From NCBI GenBank assembly GCA_036402075.1, contig DASWTP010000066.1:10609-74608 (forward strand): a stretch of 64,000 bases of DNA, written 5' to 3'. The position numbers and the translations under genes were made by a program. The first letter of the stretch is position 1. Every line of letters begins with the position of its first letter. Shown here one piece after another: positions 60,694 through 64,000 of this stretch. The notes under the pieces are model-generated. The model saw only the letters and a list, made by a program, of their open reading frames with translations. It searched no databases and was not told the DNA's origin. Source of the DNA: Chryseosolibacter sp036402075 (GTDB taxonomy: Bacteria > Bacteroidota > Bacteroidia > Cytophagales > Cyclobacteriaceae).

Positions 60694-63360
60694 TTAAAGC
60701 GGCTGTATCACCAGCGAACGCTCATGTATGAAAAACAGTGTAAATTCATCGGAATCAACTGGCCGGATTTCGAGTAAAGGTGTCACCACAGGGGGCGTTG
60801 TCAATAGGTTGCCCTGGCCATCATACACATAATAAAAGCCTTGTGCCCTATCCCTCACGGTAATGAATGTTTTTCCGGAACCATGATCGTAATACTTCAC
60901 ATCACCGAACAAAGACCCCGCTACCGGTGCTGAAACGATTTTTCGACCATCGGCATCTGTAATCGTTACTTGCCGCTCGTCTTGTTGAACGCTCAGGTAA
61001 GTTTTTCCGCTCTTTTCCGTCACCAGCGAAAACGTTGAACGGATGGAGGTTCGCAAAAGGGTCTCTTTACTCTGAATTTTCCCTTCTGGCGTAAGGCGAA
61101 TGCGGAATCCATCACGAGTGATAAACACAAAATACGTGTCTTCGAGCGTGTTGCCTCGCTCCAGAAAGACATCGCCCATCGGTTCCGCTTGCAGGTCAAC
61201 CGGGAACTTGCGCAAGATCTCTCCACGCCTCGTCCACAGATTTACAACACCATCCTTGCGGCAGGCAATAATATAGTCCTTGCCTTTGATACGGTAGTGT
61301 CTTGGCGCAGACGACAACAGGCCCCCGGCAGTATTTGGATTCCAGCCCTCCAGCAAATTGCCTTCTTTGTCGTACATAAAAATCTTCCCGGCTTTATCAC
61401 CAACCAGGAACCTGTACTTCTTGCTGTTGTCATAATCCACAACGCTTACCTTATCTATATCCACACCACTCAGGTTGATCGGAAATGGATTTACATAGTT
61501 CCCAAGGCGATCGATCACATGCAACGAAAACTGTGTCGCGAAAAAGTACTGGAGTTTGCCGTTGTTGAAAAAATCAACCTGCGTCACATCACTGGTGATA
61601 CGTTCACCGATAGGAAGTTTCCATAACACTTTGCCATCGGCCGAAACGAGACTCAGATTGTTGAGCGAATCCTGCACCAGAACTTCATTGCTTCTATTCA
61701 CATGGCTCCGCACTGCCGTTAGACTCGAAACACCACTTTCGAAGACGGTAACTGTTGTTCTCGGATTCTTCACTGGCGCGTCAGTATCTTTATACGATCT
61801 GAAGGTGAACAGCGCATTGGTATAGTAGCTATTGTTCAAATGACTAAACTGGATTGACGACATTCCAAGCGATTGTAAAAGACTTCGTTTATCACGTATA
61901 AAATTTTGCCACCTGGGCTGAAAGCGTGACGAGTAAACATTCCATAGCCGTGCCGGATTGACATATAAGCTCACATTCGACTCCAGTAGTGTTCCCTCTA
62001 AAAACCTGTTTTGTGAAACCGATCGGCCCCACGTTTCCTCGCTATCAATGTCATCGAGAAAACTCTTAAGTTCCTCAACATCGTCACCCATCACAACAAC
62101 GTTTCCGATAGACGTGTAGTAGCTATGATGAAAGCCCGTCACAAACGGCCAAAGCAATTTTTCAGCAAACTTGTGCACGGGAATTTCGCGGATCTCGTAT
62201 TGCGAGTACCGCTCGTAGAAAACCGTATCAACACTTAACCGATCTCCAATGGTAGCAAAGGCCTTGAGAAATGGTTTTTCATCGGAGCTTTCGATCAGCA
62301 ATACTTTCGAAAATCCATTGTGTCTGCGCGATTCCAGGAAACAGATAGCGATCTCATCGGCTATTCTCGCGTACAAACTCTCGATACCCAATGAATACTT
62401 ACCCGACAACAGTTCAAGCGTATCGCGCAACCTTACACGACTCGCCTTCACAAATTCGGAAAGGTCGTTTGAGAAACTCTTTCCATCGCTGATGCCATAA
62501 CTCGAAACAGCAACCACCCGATTCGAGATCAAGTTCTTTAGCCCGAATGCCACTGGGTTTTGATGCTTAAATACCGATAAGAAATAACGCGCTCGGTCAA
62601 TGCTGTCAGTGCTAAATCCATTTAGCGTTAAAGAGCTTTCATCAGCCTTAATGTCAAGTAAAGCAGAACGTCCGAAGGTATAGCCAAGCATCGGTTGATC
62701 GACAAAAACCGACAGGAACTCCTGCAGGCTCTCAAGTCGTATATATAAATTGCCCGCATCATCTTTAATACTCGTAAACTGAAGTGATCCAAACGCAGCC
62801 TGCTTTCCCATGGCACCATCGTCATGGTTACGATACGATCGAATTACATCTTCAACAAGGAAGGGAGTAAAACTTCCTACCGATACACCTTCAATGTTCG
62901 CGAAAGAAAAAACGTGTTGGCCAATACGAATTTCTGAAATCGTCACACCATTAAAAGCGCGTGTTCGCAGCGAGTGGCCTTTGACGTTGGAAAGATCACT
63001 GGCAGAAACAAGATTGGCACCTCCGGGCAAATAAAAGATGAGATCGAGTTCATCCTTTTTTGTCACATGCATGGACACAAGCATACCGCGCCTTGCTGCA
63101 ACAACTCGGTGAACGCGGCTACGCAGAGTATCCACGGGCCGCTTATAGAAGAATACATTTTCAAGCACAGACCAAACCGAAGATCGACCAACTGCCTTGA
63201 CACAGTCATCGCAGTTATCCTTTTCATATACGGCAATCGCGTCCGCAGGCACCAGGTCCCAGGGCTTAACTGGTGCTGGCTTCAACTTAATATAGGCTAA
63301 ATAACCTCCGGCAAGCAGAGCAACAATACCAATGGTGATTATCAGCGGAAGCTTTTTCAA
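60694..63360 (-). CDS. Membrane-anchored protein with C-terminal propeller
   Basis: 888 residues from a TTG start at 63360; no earlier ATG is in frame before the membrane segment LPLIITIGIVALLAGGYLAY. Cys pair DNCDDC at about 49-54 follows. The N-terminal 530 residues resemble large bacterial proteins of unknown role with stretches such as FYLPGGANLVSASDL and LLDIKADESSLTLNGFS. From about 550 the sequence has repeated strands ending in G.. turns: NLSLVSADGKVLWKLPIGER, FFATQFSLHVIDRLGNYVNP, GKIFMYDKEGNLLEGW, GVVNLWTRRGEILRKFPVDL and YYVYDGQGNLL, as in a PQQ/WD-like beta-propeller. It is anchored with the bulk outside the inner membrane. Function unknown. Confidence 0.8.
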   Translation of the reverse strand: MKKLPLIITIGIVALLAGGYLAYIKLKPAPVKPWDLVPADAIAVYEKDNCDDCVKAVGRSSVWSVLENVFFYKRPVDTLRSRVHRVVAARRGMLVSMHVTKKDELDLIFYLPGGANLVSASDLSNVKGHSLRTRAFNGVTISEIRIGQHVFSFANIEGVSVGSFTPFLVEDVIRSYRNHDDGAMGKQAAFGSLQFTSIKDDAGNLYIRLESLQEFLSVFVDQPMLGYTFGRSALLDIKADESSLTLNGFSTDSIDRARYFLSVFKHQNPVAFGLKNLISNRVVAVSSYGISDGKSFSNDLSEFVKASRVRLRDTLELLSGKYSLGIESLYARIADEIAICFLESRRHNGFSKVLLIESSDEKPFLKAFATIGDRLSVDTVFYERYSQYEIREIPVHKFAEKLLWPFVTGFHHSYYTSIGNVVVMGDDVEELKSFLDDIDSEETWGRSVSQNRFLEGTLLESNVSLYVNPARLWNVYSSRFQPRWQNFIRDKRSLLQSLGMSSIQFSHLNNSYYTNALFTFRSYKDTDAPVKNPRTTVTVFESGVSSLTAVRSHVNRSNEVLVQDSLNNLSLVSADGKVLWKLPIGERITSDVTQVDFFNNGKLQYFFATQFSLHVIDRLGNYVNPFPINLSGVDIDKVSVVDYDNSKKYRFLVGDKAGKIFMYDKEGNLLEGWNPNTAGGLLSSAPRHYRIKGKDYIIACRKDGVVNLWTRRGEILRKFPVDLQAEPMGDVFLERGNTLEDTYFVFITRDGFRIRLTPEGKIQSKETLLRTSIRSTFSLVTEKSGKTYLSVQQDERQVTITDADGRKIVSAPVAGSLFGDVKYYDHGSGKTFITVRDRAQGFYYVYDGQGNLLTTPPVVTPLLEIRPVDSDEFTLFFIHERSLVIQPL

Positions 63361-63481
63361 ATCAGGCTTTTCAAATAAACGCTGAAGATACAGGGCTGTT
63401 GTTTAAATGACAAAATTCCCAACCCCCAGAGAAGCATGATTATGCTATGCCAGTTCATGAATTAATTCAAACGGGACAATT

Positions 63482-63612
63482 TTGGGCGTGCCCCCGATCG
63501 CCTTCACGCGCGTGGCCAGCCGCGCATCGGGGTCGGGCTATGCGCTGCAAGTCCGCCTTGCGCGCAAACTGCCACCACACTTCGGGCTTTCCGCTTCTAT
63601 CCCTCACGCAAG
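63482..63612 (+). repeat. Bacteroidota structured intergenic element (GGGCGTG...CTATCCCTCACGC)
   Basis: The 131 bases begin TTGGGCGTGCCCC and end TTCTATCCCTCACGCAAG, so CGTG and CACG at the edges can close the structure. CCCCGAT (63492-63498) pairs perfectly with ATCGGGG (63526-63532), followed at once by TCGGGCTATGCGCTGCAA, then a variable GC-rich arm and GGGCTTTCCGCTTCTATCCC. I recall this order of motifs, GGGCGT.CCC...GGTCGGGCT...TATCCCT.ACGCA, recurring between genes in many Bacteroidota genomes. Its role is not known to me. Confidence 0.6.
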
Positions 63613-63713
63613 AGTTACTCATGGCAGCACGCGCAGATCGTGGAAATACTTACGACCGTTGTCCACGAGGAGAGCTCGCACAAGGAGTATGGTTGAGGAT
63701 TCGCGTGTAGCGT

Positions 63714-63762
63714 GAAGCGTTAACCCAACGGCTTAAAGCTTGAGGGGCTTGTAGCTTGCAGC
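63714..63762. repeat. Degenerate AAGC/GCTT word repeat
   Basis: GAAGCG, CGGCTTAAAGCTT and GGGGCTTGTAGCTTGCAGCC follow one another. The last block matches the right arm of the repeat at 18933-18948 (CTTGTAGCTTCCAGCC) with one change. Confidence 0.5.
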
Positions 63763-63774
63763 CCGCATAGACAT

Positions 63775-63804
63775 AAAAAGATAGGCAAACGACTTACTCT
63801 CCGC
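63775..63804 (-). pseudogene. Fragment of a 5S rRNA 3' end
   Basis: AAAAAGATAGGCAAACGACT TACTCTCC repeats the 3' end and flank of the 5S gene at 63899-63926 with a single extra A. The sequence then diverges (GCCCACTCTG). It lies on the same strand, beyond the operon terminator. Confidence 0.75.
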
Positions 63805-63855
63805 CCACTCTGCCGTCTGTGATTTCTATAACAGGCTCCGGCAGGATCCACCTGT

Positions 63856-63893
63856 ATATAAAAAAAGCCTAACCGATTGCTCGATTAGGCTTT
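63856..63893 (-). terminator. Terminator of the rRNA operon
   Basis: On the minus strand AAAGCCTAA and TTAGGCTTT form a perfect 9-bp stem with a 12-base loop, followed by more T. It lies just after the 5S gene. Confidence 0.9.
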
Positions 63894-63905
63894 GTAATAA
63901 AAGAT

Positions 63906-64000
63906 AGGCAACGACTTACTCTCCCGGGTGTTATCCTAGTACCATCAGCGCTGGCGGGCTTAACTGCTCTGTTCGGAATGGGAAGAGGTGATCCCCACCG
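63906..64000 (-). rRNA. rrf: 5S ribosomal RNA, 5' part outside window
   Basis: On the minus strand the sequence reads CGGTGGGGATCACCTCTTCC, then CATTCCGAACAGAGCAGTTA, AGCCCGCCAGCGCTGATGGT and ACTAGGATAACACCCGGGAG, ending AGTAAGTCGTTGCC. The CCGAACAGAGCAGTTAAGCC block is the strongly conserved 5S core. About 95 bases are visible; the 5' end and the 23S and 16S genes should lie beyond the right edge. The exact 3' base is not certain. Confidence 0.95.

Larger units (their letters stand above)
63361..63903. other. Region between the propeller gene and the 5S rRNA
   Basis: About 540 bases without an intact gene. It holds the structured element at 63482-63612, a GC-rich stretch with accidental open frames, the short-word repeat at 63714-63762, a 5S fragment and the rRNA terminator, each listed separately. 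Confidence 0.7.

Noticed and set aside
63447..63715. Two overlapping plus-strand open frames of 87 and 77 codons
   Set aside because: They run through the GC-rich structured element in different frames, with no family similarity.

Overview
The window reads as chromosomal DNA of a free-living member of the Bacteroidota, most likely Cytophagales-like. The signs are SusC-type TonB-dependent receptors, type IX secretion (T9SS) C-terminal sorting domains, DUF4249 lipoproteins, few Shine-Dalgarno sequences, and several TAnnTTTG -7 promoter elements. No phage, insertion sequence, CRISPR array or tRNA was found. A truncated 5S rRNA at the right edge shows that an rRNA operon, transcribed leftwards, lies just beyond the window.

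Layout. 1-2570: N-terminal 856 codons of a giant cadherin-like surface protein (minus strand, runs off the left edge). 2.9-6.5 kb: an RRM RNA-binding protein, then a minus-strand run of small envelope genes (DUF2911, DoxX, two lipoproteins including YceI). 6.7-16 kb: a multi-PAS histidine kinase, a 2-oxo acid dehydrogenase E2, an exported TPR protein, a ParA-like ATPase with a small partner, a trans-sulfuration PLP enzyme, and a two-gene unit with a PrnB/indoleamine-dioxygenase-like haem protein. 16-23 kb, minus strand: M16 protease, small basic exported protein, TPR sensor kinase, MFS transporter. 23-31.5 kb: BNR-repeat exoprotein, a repetitive fibre-like protein, a T9SS cargo protein and a small lipoprotein. 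31.5-35.4 kb, minus strand: CAP-domain protein, tiny PLDc_N membrane protein, OmpA lipoprotein. 35.5-55.3 kb: three copies of a TonB-receptor/DUF4249 cassette. Between copies 1 and 2 lie an exported CHAT peptidase-like protein, a second T9SS protein/lipoprotein pair and two gene relics. 55.3-59.8 kb: a DECR-like reductase, a small exported protein and bioF-bioD-bioA. 59.8-63.4 kb, minus strand: a beta-barrel protein and a membrane-anchored propeller protein. 63.4-64 kb: a structured intergenic element, a 5S fragment, the rRNA terminator and the 5S gene.

How the parts may fit together. Most of the window codes for the cell envelope. The three receptor/lipoprotein pairs probably take up related but distinct ligands. 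The T9SS cargo/lipoprotein pairs look like a repeated two-part surface module. bioFDA converts pimeloyl-ACP/CoA towards dethiobiotin; bioB is not in the window, and biotin synthase would complete the pathway. The most unusual items are the PrnB-like haem protein, the duplicated cassettes with their shared leader, the T9SS protein/lipoprotein pairs with nearby relics, and intergenic arrays built from 7- or 8-base words.
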